Below are positions 44,192 to 53,231 of a stretch of 64,000 nt of DNA, in pieces (the stretch's first letter is position 1; every line of letters begins with the position of its first letter). The notes beneath the pieces were generated by a model. It ran no database searches and had not been told where the DNA came from. It worked only from the letters and a program-made list of their open reading frames with translations. Source of the stretch: G965230615 sp965230615 (GTDB lineage Bacteria; Pseudomonadota; Gammaproteobacteria; HTCC5015); the NCBI GenBank assembly GCA_965230615.1, contig OZ246012.1, forward strand, positions 930,001 to 994,000, given 5' to 3'. Position numbers and translations under genes: made by a program.

Positions 44192-45304
44192 TTAGCGCCG
44201 CAAAGACGCTAGCATCTCGGGTGAGAAGTTGTAACGCTGAATATTGGGGTTATAATGTTTTGACAAGCGCTTAAAATCCAGCTGCCGCCAGGCCTGTTTA
44301 TTAAGCAGGTGTTTGTAAGACACTATATTACTGCGAGTAATTGCAAATACTGGCGTTTTTACCTGCAAGCCAAGCTCCCTGGCAAAGTCATAACCATAGT
44401 AATAATCTGTTAGCAAAACTAAGGCAGCAATAGTTTGCAGATAATGTCCTGTCCAGGCAATATTCATTTTACCTTGTGTTATCGTCGCTGGTGCCACATT
44501 AGATGAGATTACGCCGCCATTAATAATATCAACACTAGGCCGCTGCCCAATTGCTTCGATTGCGTCAATAGCCGCTAACGCTAGCTCATCACTCGCCGAC
44601 CAAATAACGCGTGTCTGCGGATACTGCGGCAGTAATCCCAAAGTACTTTGTTTGGCTGAGTGTAAGTCATCGGCGAGTACTGACACAGCTTGTACTTTTA
44701 CTTTAGGTGATTGCTGAATGCGGCGCAGCATACCTTGCTGCCTAAGTGAAAAGGCTAGCCCATTATGATCCGGGCTGATAGCGAGCACATTGATTTTACC
44801 TTCTGAGTCATAGGCTCGACTACGCTGAGCTTGGCGTATTAGGCTATCCATTAATTGATAGCCAGCCTCTAATTCATTCGTTGCTATACTGGCTAACCAC
44901 CGCGAAAAACGATAGCGTGGCTTACCTAGCTTTGCTTTTTCTTCAGCAGGAATGAGTGCATCAATCAAAAAAACGTTGAGCTGATTCGCATCAGCTGCCT
45001 TGAGTAGTTTTGTTGTAACGCCTTTATGGTAAGGCATGATTAACATATCAGGTTTTATTTTGGCGTTAATTAGCTTCATGCCGACCGATTTTAAATCTCC
45101 TTTTTTCACTCTCACAAATTCTATATCTACTTGCAAGCTTGCTGCAACGACTTGCATTAGCTCTACAGTATCGTTAGTCAATTGTTCATTTATACCATCT
45201 TGCACAGATAAGAATACGAAGCGAGGCTGTCCTAAAGCAGGCGCTGCAAAAAGCATCAAATAAAAGAAAAAGATCGGAATTATCAGACTATATATCTTTG
45301 GCAT
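44192..45304 (-). CDS. Tandem periplasmic binding protein, divergent member (sixth in order)
   Basis: 370 residues with a signal peptide (cleavage near PALGQ). Type-1 periplasmic binding fold as in the five upstream paralogs, but more diverged: the GGHFMEGGWA block is replaced by GHYLQTIAALVL, though DYYYGYDF and the NIVSY block remain. It ends the series, 79 bp after the fifth gene. No permease or ATPase is near. It could have lost ligand binding or acquired a new ligand. Confidence 0.85.
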   Translation of the reverse strand: MPKIYSLIIPIFFFYLMLFAAPALGQPRFVFLSVQDGINEQLTNDTVELMQVVAASLQVDIEFVRVKKGDLKSVGMKLINAKIKPDMLIMPYHKGVTTKLLKAADANQLNVFLIDALIPAEEKAKLGKPRYRFSRWLASIATNELEAGYQLMDSLIRQAQRSRAYDSEGKINVLAISPDHNGLAFSLRQQGMLRRIQQSPKVKVQAVSVLADDLHSAKQSTLGLLPQYPQTRVIWSASDELALAAIDAIEAIGQRPSVDIINGGVISSNVAPATITQGKMNIAWTGHYLQTIAALVLLTDYYYGYDFARELGLQVKTPVFAITRSNIVSYKHLLNKQAWRQLDFKRLSKHYNPNIQRYNFSPEMLASLRR

Positions 45305-45383
45305 TTTTAACTGACTAAGGTTTTGGTATATGCAATATATAAGTGTACGACTTGATTAACCAACACAACAAAATAAGGCTTTA

Positions 45384-46541
45384 CTATTTCTTAGCAGCGC
45401 CCCTCTCTATTTGATCCAATAATATATCTACCGAGAACCGATACTTTTGCATATCGGTGTTTACATGCTTGGAAAACTGCCGGAAATCGACTTTTAGCCA
45501 CTGTTCCTGACTAAAAAACTGCAGATACTTATCAACATTTTTTCGTGTCACAGCACTCATCGGCGTACGAATATTAGTACCGAGGCTATCAATAAAGTCG
45601 ACCCCATGATAATAATCGTATAAAAGGACCATTGCCCAAGCCCCTTCCATGATATGCCCTCCCCAACTACCTACCAGTTCACCCGACTTCACAGAATCTA
45701 AACCCTGCTTGGTCCAATCCATACCAGCCACCCAAATATCTTTACCTGACTTTCTACCATTATTTTTTATCGCTGATAAAACACCAATAGCAATACCATC
45801 ACTCGCAGCCCAAAAGATATCAATCTCAGGGTTACGCTGGATAAGTTTTTCTGCACTCGCCTCAGCTGAAACAGGTGTCCATAGTGATGCCATTGAACCT
45901 AAATATTTTACCTTATTGGACTGTTTAATGCGCCTTATGACGCCTTGCTCTCTAAACTCTGCCACATAAGAATCAATATCGCCATTGATACCGGAAACAC
46001 TTAATACGGTATCAGTATTTTTATCTGCCTTTGAATGCTGGATCAACATATCCATCAGCTGATAGCCTGAATCCAAATCATCTGGAGCTATACCGCCAAG
46101 CCAGTTAGTATACTTTCCACGAGGCCGGCCTACTTTTGCACGGTACTTTACAGGGACAGAGCTATTAACCAAAAAGAACTTAATATTTTTTTCATTAGCA
46201 GCCTCAATCAACGCAGGAGTCACTCCCTTCCAGTAGCCGGTAATAAAAAAATCAGGTTTGGTTTCTAAATTTGTAGTATTTAATAAGCGCATACCATCAC
46301 GCTTCAAACGGTAGCCATTACTCTTTGAATAAACTATTTCCAACTCCACACCCAAATCATTTGCAGCAGCTTGCATAATTTTAACAAACGTACCCCAAAA
46401 ACTACTGCCTGACTGGTCTGGTGACAAGAACACAATTTTAGGCGCAGCAAGGCTCATGGAACAATTTATCAATAGCACGATTGATAACAACACACTACTT
46501 ATTGATAGATTGCTTTTTGAACGGCCTTGCTCATTAAGCAT
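45384..46541 (-). CDS. Tandem periplasmic binding protein (fifth of six)
   Basis: 385 residues with a signal peptide (LSIVLLINCSMSLA, cleavage before APKIV; not a lipoprotein). Shares with its neighbours the patterns FLSPDQSGSSFWGT, YSKSNGYRLKRDG, DFFITGYWKGVTP, VGRPRGKYTNWLG and the GGHIMEGAWAMVLLYDYYHG block, then a C-terminal tail (FRQFSKHVNTDMQKYRFS). It is one base from the fourth gene, so the two are tightly coupled. Ligand unknown. Confidence 0.85.
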   Translation of the reverse strand: MLNEQGRSKSNLSISSVLLSIVLLINCSMSLAAPKIVFLSPDQSGSSFWGTFVKIMQAAANDLGVELEIVYSKSNGYRLKRDGMRLLNTTNLETKPDFFITGYWKGVTPALIEAANEKNIKFFLVNSSVPVKYRAKVGRPRGKYTNWLGGIAPDDLDSGYQLMDMLIQHSKADKNTDTVLSVSGINGDIDSYVAEFREQGVIRRIKQSNKVKYLGSMASLWTPVSAEASAEKLIQRNPEIDIFWAASDGIAIGVLSAIKNNGRKSGKDIWVAGMDWTKQGLDSVKSGELVGSWGGHIMEGAWAMVLLYDYYHGVDFIDSLGTNIRTPMSAVTRKNVDKYLQFFSQEQWLKVDFRQFSKHVNTDMQKYRFSVDILLDQIERGAAKK

Positions 46542-46542
46542 A

Positions 46543-47721
46543 TTAATCTCTCAATTCTGTTACGTCATTATGTATATGACGTAACAGGCCTTTTAATGAA
46601 AAGTCATATTGCTTCAATTTTTTATTATATGCTTTTGAAAATTTTCGAAAGTCAATCTTATCCCAATTTCTATCACCAAACGCTTCATAATATTCATTAA
46701 CATTATCGCGTGTAATTTCTTGCATTGCTGTGTTAATTTCAACACCCATAGTATCTTTGAAATCATGGCCATGATAATAGTCATAAGCAAGAATCATTGC
46801 CCAACCGCCTTCCATAAAATGCCCACCCATGGTCGCAACTAATTCACCGGATTTGACAGCTTGCACACCTTCATCAGTCCAGTCGGTACCACCCAATAGC
46901 ACATGCTTGCCGGGCACTATACCCATTTTTTTCAAGGCGTCACTGGCGCCTAAGGCCATATCATCTGTTGCCGACCAAATAATATTGGTTTTGGGATATT
47001 TCAACATCAACTCAGAAATCGTTATTTCTGCTGAGATACGGCTCCATTGAGCAAAAACCATTTCATGCATAACAGCATCATCATTTGTTGCATTTAAACG
47101 ACGCTCCATACCTGCATTTCTATCTCTGGCGACGGTTGAGCTGCGATCACCAGACAAACCAATCATCTGGATTTTATTATCTTTAGTAATCAGTTGCTGA
47201 CTTTCAGCTTGAGTAAAGAGCAAATCAGCTAAGCGATAACCCGCCGTTAGATCATCCGGAATAAGATGGCCAAGCCAACTTGAATACTTCTCTCTTGGGC
47301 GTCCGACTTTATTATGCTCTTCTTTGCTAATAACTGTATTAAACAGCAAAACCTTGATATCACGTTCGCTAGCCATCTTAATAAATTTATCGGAAACACC
47401 AACCCAATACCCTGTTAGAAAAAAATCTGGTTTATCCGGACTATTTAATATCCTAAAACCATCTTTCTTAATTGAGTAGGTACTTGTAATACCTTTAGAG
47501 TAAACAACCTCAAAATCAATACCCAGGTCATTAGCAACAGCACGCATAAAATTACCAACATCAGCCCAAAATGCGGTTGCCTCAGGGTCTGGCGATAAAA
47601 AAACCATTTTTATTGGTTTGGCAGCTGCCACCAAACCAGAGTAAGTAATAAGAAACAGGGAAGTAAAGAAAAGAATCTTATGCTTCAAAACAATACATCT
47701 TTTTTTCAAGTGCTTTATCAT
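46543..47721 (-). CDS. Tandem periplasmic binding protein (fourth of six)
   Basis: 392 residues, signal peptide cleaved near GLVAAA. Carries FLSPDPEATAFWAD, YSKGITSTYSIKKDG, FFLTGYWVGVSDK, GGTDWTDEGVQAVKSG and MGGHFMEGGWAMILAYDYYHG. The C-terminal segment FRKFSKAYNKKLKQYDFS follows the family pattern. The start at 47721 lies eight bases into the intergenic gap after the third gene; an internal start near codon 12 is possible. Ligand unknown. Confidence 0.85.
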   Translation of the reverse strand: MIKHLKKRCIVLKHKILFFTSLFLITYSGLVAAAKPIKMVFLSPDPEATAFWADVGNFMRAVANDLGIDFEVVYSKGITSTYSIKKDGFRILNSPDKPDFFLTGYWVGVSDKFIKMASERDIKVLLFNTVISKEEHNKVGRPREKYSSWLGHLIPDDLTAGYRLADLLFTQAESQQLITKDNKIQMIGLSGDRSSTVARDRNAGMERRLNATNDDAVMHEMVFAQWSRISAEITISELMLKYPKTNIIWSATDDMALGASDALKKMGIVPGKHVLLGGTDWTDEGVQAVKSGELVATMGGHFMEGGWAMILAYDYYHGHDFKDTMGVEINTAMQEITRDNVNEYYEAFGDRNWDKIDFRKFSKAYNKKLKQYDFSLKGLLRHIHNDVTELRD

Positions 47722-47728
47722 AACGACT

Positions 47729-48874
47729 TTATTTTGATACTTGATCCAATATAGCTTTCAAACTAAAGTTATAACTTTCGAGGTTTTCATTGTGCTTTTT
47801 TGAGAATTTTTTGAAGTCAATCTTATCCCAATCTCTATCTCCGAAAGCACTGATGTATTCTTCTACATTTGACGAGGTAATCGCTTGCATTGGTGTTGTT
47901 ATTTGCACCCCTAAATCATCCGCAAAGTCTATGCCGTAGTAATAATCATGTAATAGTATCAAGGCCCAGCCACCTTCCATAAAGTGTCCACCAATAGAGC
48001 CAACCATTTTTCCTGCACGGATTGCATTCATGGCATGATCCGTCCAGTCCATACCGCCAGTTAGAATGTCTTTGCCTAGTGTCTTATCAGATACCTCAAC
48101 AGCTTGCATTACGCCATTGGCCATACCATCACTGATTGACCAGATAATATTTGTTTGCGGGTACTCTAACAAAAGCTCTTCTGTCGTTTTCTTCGCTGAT
48201 ATGGGGCTCCATAGAGAAGATATAACCTTCAAAAGATTAACATTATCAAACTCTGCCACACACTGCTCTAAACCTTTATGGCGGTAATAAGTAACAGATG
48301 ATTCCCCTTCCCCTATAATACCAACAAGATTAATCTTTCCATCCTGAGAAACATTCCCTAAACTCTGTGACTTCTTAATTAAAATTTCAGCTAACAAATA
48401 CCCCGCATTTAAATCATCAGGTGCCATATGACCTAACCAGTATGGATATTTAGTGCGAGGTCGTTTAACTTTGGGACGATCTTGCTCGTCGATAACGGTA
48501 TTAACCAGAAAAAAACCTATGCCACGCTCATCAGCCTTATCTATCAGCTTGTCGGTAACCCCTTCCCAGTACCCTGTAATAAAATAATCAGGCTTGTTGC
48601 GTTCATTAACAATCGCCATACCGTCTTTTTTTAGGCTATAGCTATTACTTTTGGAATGTACGATTTCAAAATCGATATTCAAATCATGCGAAACAGCCTG
48701 CATAAATCGACCGAATTCATGCCAAAAACCACTACCACTATCAGGATCAGGAGATAGAAAAACTACCCTAGGAGGCGCTGACGCGCTCACTATTGTACAG
48801 AAAGCACAACTGACTAAGAATATGGCTAAGTTAAGTTTCTGTTTAAAGGTCACTTTATCATTCCAATGGGTCAT
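47729..48874 (-). CDS. Tandem periplasmic binding protein (third of six)
   Basis: 381 residues with a signal peptide (LVSCAFCTIVSASA). Core motifs FLSPDPDSGSGFWHEF, YSLKKDG, DYFITGYWEGVTDKL, GGMDWTDHAMNAIRAGKM and GGHFMEGGWALILLHDYYYG. The tail (FKKFSKKHNENLESYNFS) ends the protein. It follows the second gene by 51 bp. No recognisable transporter partner. Ligand unknown. Confidence 0.85.
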   Translation of the reverse strand: MTHWNDKVTFKQKLNLAIFLVSCAFCTIVSASAPPRVVFLSPDPDSGSGFWHEFGRFMQAVSHDLNIDFEIVHSKSNSYSLKKDGMAIVNERNKPDYFITGYWEGVTDKLIDKADERGIGFFLVNTVIDEQDRPKVKRPRTKYPYWLGHMAPDDLNAGYLLAEILIKKSQSLGNVSQDGKINLVGIIGEGESSVTYYRHKGLEQCVAEFDNVNLLKVISSLWSPISAKKTTEELLLEYPQTNIIWSISDGMANGVMQAVEVSDKTLGKDILTGGMDWTDHAMNAIRAGKMVGSIGGHFMEGGWALILLHDYYYGIDFADDLGVQITTPMQAITSSNVEEYISAFGDRDWDKIDFKKFSKKHNENLESYNFSLKAILDQVSK

Positions 48875-48925
48875 AGGTATGCATACAATGTATCGACAAG
48901 AAATGTTAAAGCTTGAATGCTCCGT

Positions 48926-50044
48926 CTATTTATACTTGTTTAGTAGTGAACGCATAGAAAAGTCATAGCGCTTAAGATCTAAATTATACTTTTTCGATAA
49001 ATGTTTAAAATCAATACCTTCCCAGGTATGCATATCTAAAACTTTTTCATATTCATCAATATTATCAGCAGTAATAACCTGCATTGGCGTTGTAATTCTT
49101 ACACCAAGGTCATCAATAAAATCAAAGCCATAATGATAGTCATGGATTAGCACTAGAGCCCACCCACCTTCTAAGAAGTGCCCCCCTAAACTGGCTGTCA
49201 TGTCACCTTTACGGATCGCTGATAGTGCCGTTTGCGTCCAATCAATACCGCCAAGTACAATATCGCTACCAGGCTTGCGGCCCAAACGATGCATTGCACG
49301 CAACCCACCTTCAGCCATTCCATCACTGACAGCCCATAATGCATTTGCGCCTGGAAAATTATTGAGCAAGTCAAAGGCTGTTTTTTCTGCTGACTCCAGG
49401 GTCCAGGAAGAAGAGATGACTTTATGCAATTTAGCTTTATCCGCTGTGGCCACAGACTTTTTTAAGCCCTCACTACGCAGCCATGATACAGCCGAGCTCA
49501 GATCGCCTGTTATACCTACCATTTCTACCTTATCACCTTGCGCAATATTAATGTTTTGCTTCGCTTTTTCTATAAGTACTGAAGCTAAGTCATAACCTGC
49601 TTGCTTTTCGTCAGGTGACATATGCGCAATCCAGTTTGAGTATTTTTCACGCGGGCGGCCAACCAAAGGCCGGAACTCATCTGGAATAACAGTGTTAATA
49701 ATAAAAAAACGTATATCTTTATCTGACGCTGCTTGCAACAGCCTGTCCGTGACCCCTTCCCAGTAACCTGTAATAAAGTAGTCTGGCGCATCATCTGCAT
49801 TGAGTGCTTTCAAGCCATCTTTTTTAATACTGTAAGTATTGCCCTTGGAATAAATAATATTTAAATCTATATCGAGATCATTTGCTACGGCTTGCATAAA
49901 ATTAGCAACCTGCCCCCAAAAACCTGAACCAGCAGGCCCAGGGGACAAAAAAACAACTTTTGGCTCTGCAACCGCTAAAGTACTAAAGATTACAGAAAAG
50001 CTGATTAGTAAATATATAACAAATTGTTTTAATATTTTTTTCAC
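48926..50044 (-). CDS. Tandem periplasmic binding protein (second of six)
   Basis: 372 residues if the GTG at 50044 is used; it opens a normal signal peptide (KKILKQFVIYLLISFSVIF, cleavage near LAVA). A frame back to 50143 would overlap the first gene and put 33 odd residues before the signal. Motifs FLSPGPAGSGFWGQVANFM, YSKGNTYSIKKDG, GYWEGVTDRLL, GGIDWTQTALSAIRKG and GGHFLEGGWALVLIHDYHYG are shared with the paralogs. Ligand unknown. Confidence 0.83.
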   Translation of the reverse strand: MKKILKQFVIYLLISFSVIFSTLAVAEPKVVFLSPGPAGSGFWGQVANFMQAVANDLDIDLNIIYSKGNTYSIKKDGLKALNADDAPDYFITGYWEGVTDRLLQAASDKDIRFFIINTVIPDEFRPLVGRPREKYSNWIAHMSPDEKQAGYDLASVLIEKAKQNINIAQGDKVEMVGITGDLSSAVSWLRSEGLKKSVATADKAKLHKVISSSWTLESAEKTAFDLLNNFPGANALWAVSDGMAEGGLRAMHRLGRKPGSDIVLGGIDWTQTALSAIRKGDMTASLGGHFLEGGWALVLIHDYHYGFDFIDDLGVRITTPMQVITADNIDEYEKVLDMHTWEGIDFKHLSKKYNLDLKRYDFSMRSLLNKYK

Positions 50045-50129
50045 ACCTAATCCATGAAAAGATCTCTTGGTTTGTGCCTCTATCGGCGCCACAATAAATA
50101 AACTTAAACGGCTACCATATAGAAACAAC

Positions 50130-51263
50130 CTATTCTGCAGCAATACTGTGTACTGTAATGCTATTCACAAGGGTTTCTGCAGCAAAATGATAACGACCTA
50201 GTTTCGAGTTATACTTTTTAGAATAATTTTTGAAGTTAATCTTGCTCCAGTCCTTCTCATCTAAAGCTCTTTTATATTGTTGAACATTGTCTTTGGTAAC
50301 CGCTTGCATACGGGTATTAATTTGTATACCCAGATCATCGACAAAGTCAAAGCCATAATGAAAGTCATGTATTAATAGTAACGCCCACCCGCCTTCCATA
50401 AAATGCCCGCCTAAACTCACCACCATTTTATTGCTTTCAATTGCGGTCAATGCCTCCCTTGTCCAATCCATACCGCCGACAAATATAGCCTGACCATCGT
50501 TATTTTGTAGCGCTTTTATCGCCTGCATACCACCTCTGGCTAAAGCATCGCTAGCAAACCAAAAGACATTAATATCAGGGAATTCTTGGATTATCTCAGC
50601 CGTCGATTTAGCAGCAGATTCGGCATTCCAGGTAGACATTACTACCTTGAGTAATTTGACGCTGCTATCTTGTTCTGCATAACTCTTCAAACCACTATGC
50701 CGAAATTGAGCCACCGATGAATTCTCATCACCTGTGACGCCAGCTATTTTAATTCGACGAGTTTTATTGAGATCACTTTTTGAGCGAGCCTCTGCAACCA
50801 GCATCGAAGCTAAATCAAAGCCGGCCCGCTTATCATTGGGCGACATATGCCCAATCCAGTTTTTATACTTACCTCGAGGAAAGCCAACAAGCTTTCTGTG
50901 CATCCGATCGATGCGCGTGTTAACTATAAAAAACTTAACGCCATTTTCAGCAGCCGCAGATAGTAATTTATTGGTAGCACCTTCCCAGTAACCGGTAATA
51001 AAATAGTCAGGTTTATCAGTCGCTTCAATAATCTCTAGGCCATCTTTCTTTATACTGTAAGTATTACCTTTTGAATAAATAACATTAAGCTGTATATTTA
51101 GATCCTCTGCAACAGCCTGCATAAAATTCTCAACATCTCCCCAAAAACCCTGCTCTTTGGGTGCTGGCGATAAAAAAGCAACTTTTAATGATTCAGTCGC
51201 ATGACAACTGTAAGCACAGAGACAAAAAGTTAACATTAGTATTTTCAACAACTTATCTGGCAT
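50130..51263 (-). CDS. Tandem periplasmic binding protein (first of six)
   Basis: 377 residues with a short signal peptide (LLKILMLTFCLCAYSCHA). Shares FLSPAPKEQGFWGDVENFM, YSKGNTYSIKKDG, YFITGYWEGATNKLL, GGMDWTREALTAIESNK and GGHFMEGGWALLLIHDFHYG. The gene is the first of the series, about 300 bp after the terminator of the molybdoenzyme/porin operon, so it probably has its own promoter in 51264-51451. Ligand unknown; the fold is that of sugar or autoinducer binders. Confidence 0.85.
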   Translation of the reverse strand: MPDKLLKILMLTFCLCAYSCHATESLKVAFLSPAPKEQGFWGDVENFMQAVAEDLNIQLNVIYSKGNTYSIKKDGLEIIEATDKPDYFITGYWEGATNKLLSAAAENGVKFFIVNTRIDRMHRKLVGFPRGKYKNWIGHMSPNDKRAGFDLASMLVAEARSKSDLNKTRRIKIAGVTGDENSSVAQFRHSGLKSYAEQDSSVKLLKVVMSTWNAESAAKSTAEIIQEFPDINVFWFASDALARGGMQAIKALQNNDGQAIFVGGMDWTREALTAIESNKMVVSLGGHFMEGGWALLLIHDFHYGFDFVDDLGIQINTRMQAVTKDNVQQYKRALDEKDWSKINFKNYSKKYNSKLGRYHFAAETLVNSITVHSIAAE

Positions 51264-51451
51264 GATGCTCTCTTACCTATAAACAGATACTGGTACTGCC
51301 GACAGGATATCGGCATTGGGCAAGCAAACTTAAATCAAGCCAGTAGAAACAATGGGAGGAATAGCGATTGTTTCAAGAAGACATATTAACAAATATGTAT
51401 CGCATAAAAAGTGTTGTGCAGTTTAACAAAGCATGCAATAAAAATTAGCTT

Positions 51452-51488
51452 AAAAAAAGAGAGAAGCCTAAAACATTAAGCTTCTCTC
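51452..51488 (-). terminator. Terminator between the molybdoenzyme operon and the binding-protein array
   Basis: GAGAGAAGC (51459-51467) and GCTTCTCTC (51480-51488) form a perfect 9-bp stem with a 12-base loop, followed on the minus strand by seven T (51458-51452). It ends the porin transcript. Confidence 0.95.
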
Positions 51489-51581
51489 CTCGACGGGTAA
51501 TACCTTTAATAGTTTGCAGATCGAGAAAGGTACTCCCTAACCTACTCACACCAGATCACTGATGTGACTCATTGCGATTGG

Positions 51582-52715
51582 TTAGAATGTGTATTGTAAC
51601 TGCACACCAAAAATAGTTTCTTCACCGTTATCAACCTCTTGCAAACCAGAGGCAGTTAAAACAGTATTATCACCATGGTCAAATACAAAGACTTCAGGTC
51701 TAATGCGGAATCCTCGTGCAACCCAGGGCATATCAATCGGCACACTGATGCCAAACACCGAGCTGGAATAGTCGATGCCAAAGTCGTCAACCTCACTGCT
51801 TAACTCACCGGCAATAACATGAATCACACCACGCGTCTCATTTGCAGTAAAACGAAATCCAACATCCACCCATAAGCCAGCATTATCGGTATCGGCGATA
51901 CGTGTAACGCCATTATCTGCAAAAGCAAAAGCGCCTGCATTATTACCTGCCGGTGAGCCACTCAAAGACATCTTAGTGTTTCCCCAGTTCTGTCCCATAC
52001 CATATTCAGCTGACACAACAACTGAGCCAAAGCCGCGCCTGACACCAAAAGCGCCTCCCCAAGATGTTACCTCATCATCGCTACCTGGCGTTACCAGATT
52101 CGTATATGTCTGCTCCTGGAAGAAAAGGCTTGGAAACAATTGCCAGTTAAAACTATTAAAAGCAGCACCAACATCAATTCTTGGCAGTGTCGACTCTTTA
52201 TCGCCAAGCGGGTCGCCTGTAATGCTGTCATTAATAATATCACCGTTATTTGGATCTAATACTGCTATAGCAAATGCACCTTTACGGTTAAGGAAGCGGC
52301 GTGTAAAGCGAATTTGAGATTGCCTGCCAGGAGACACATTACCAACTGATTGACCTGAGTTATTAACCATTGCAATATCTGGATTCAAAGGTGCAAATGG
52401 TGTCGATGTTTGGCCTGCCAAAATCTGCCAACTCTCATTAACTTGCCAAGTACCATAAGCATGCCTTAGTTTCAGATCACTACCCAAACCTGTTTCGATG
52501 TACATGCCTACATTGTCTTCATTATCCCAACGCACTCGCAGTCTAGAATTACTCGCCAAATCAATATTGGTTGTAGTTACACTGCTCACACCGTCATCAT
52601 CATCGCTGACAAATGCATTCGTAAACACAATACCACCAATTGTTGATTTAGCACTCACTGCACCGTGCAAACCCACACCGCATAAAAATATAGCTACTGC
52701 CGTCAACCTTTTCAT
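51582..52715 (-). CDS. Outer-membrane porin of the molybdoenzyme locus
   Basis: 377 residues. Signal peptide (MKRLTAVAIFLCGVGLHGAVSA). The barrel starts KSTIGGIVFTNAFV and ends with FGVQLQYTF (terminal Phe). Alternating-strand pattern, and acidic loops such as DDDDG near the N-terminus. The start at 52715 fits the signal; the frame to 52787 adds a poor 24-residue leader. Last gene of the operon before the terminator. It probably supplies outer-membrane passage for the enzyme's substrate; the substrate is unknown. Confidence 0.82.
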   Translation of the reverse strand: MKRLTAVAIFLCGVGLHGAVSAKSTIGGIVFTNAFVSDDDDGVSSVTTTNIDLASNSRLRVRWDNEDNVGMYIETGLGSDLKLRHAYGTWQVNESWQILAGQTSTPFAPLNPDIAMVNNSGQSVGNVSPGRQSQIRFTRRFLNRKGAFAIAVLDPNNGDIINDSITGDPLGDKESTLPRIDVGAAFNSFNWQLFPSLFFQEQTYTNLVTPGSDDEVTSWGGAFGVRRGFGSVVVSAEYGMGQNWGNTKMSLSGSPAGNNAGAFAFADNGVTRIADTDNAGLWVDVGFRFTANETRGVIHVIAGELSSEVDDFGIDYSSSVFGISVPIDMPWVARGFRIRPEVFVFDHGDNTVLTASGLQEVDNGEETIFGVQLQYTF

Positions 52716-52847
52716 GATTAGCATATTCCCTAATATTAAACACACAACCGCCCCTGACGCGCCTATAAAGGCACACCGAGAAAACACGTTGAATTAATTT
52801 TTTACAATTTATAAAGATTTCTACTACTTACAACACGTTACAACTTA

Positions 52848-53195
52848 TTATTCTCCAACAGAATCCAGCAATGGATCAGGTGTAATTTGGTTATCATCCC
52901 TTTCGGATTCTGGCGCCTGTTCAAATAGAGGCTTAGATGCGCCGCTAGATGATTTAGCCTTTTCTCGTACCAACGGATCAGGCGTTTCCTGCAAGAGGTC
53001 GCTACTTCTTATTGGCCTGTTATCTCGACTTGTTTTTTGCTGCTTTTTGCTACTTTTAGTATCTTTATCAAACTCACTTTCCAACAAGTCAGGCGTTTCA
53101 ATATCTTCATTCGCTATACTTATTGAAACACCCGCAAGCATATTAAAAACAATAAAAAGAAGACTAAGCAATTTTATTCTTTTGAAGTTTTCCAT
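52848..53195 (-). CDS. Small secreted protein with PDLL/PDPLL repeats
   Basis: 115 residues with a Sec signal peptide (cleavage near SIA before NEDIE). The mature part of about 87 residues is hydrophilic and disordered-looking, with repeats of the type (E/T)PDLL or (T)PDPL(L/V): IETPDLLE, SSDLLQ, ETPDPLVRE and ITPDPLLDSVGE at the end. The molybdoenzyme catalytic subunit one gene upstream (37 bp) carries very similar motifs in an insertion (ADIESPDLLE and EEPDPLLGSFGE). No known family. It may be a partner or chaperone that shares a docking motif, or a fragment of the same sequence element. Confidence 0.8.
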   Translation of the reverse strand: MENFKRIKLLSLLFIVFNMLAGVSISIANEDIETPDLLESEFDKDTKSSKKQQKTSRDNRPIRSSDLLQETPDPLVREKAKSSSGASKPLFEQAPESERDDNQITPDPLLDSVGE

Positions 53196-53231
53196 TACTT
53201 TGATTTCACCAATAATGTTAATTTATGTTAC

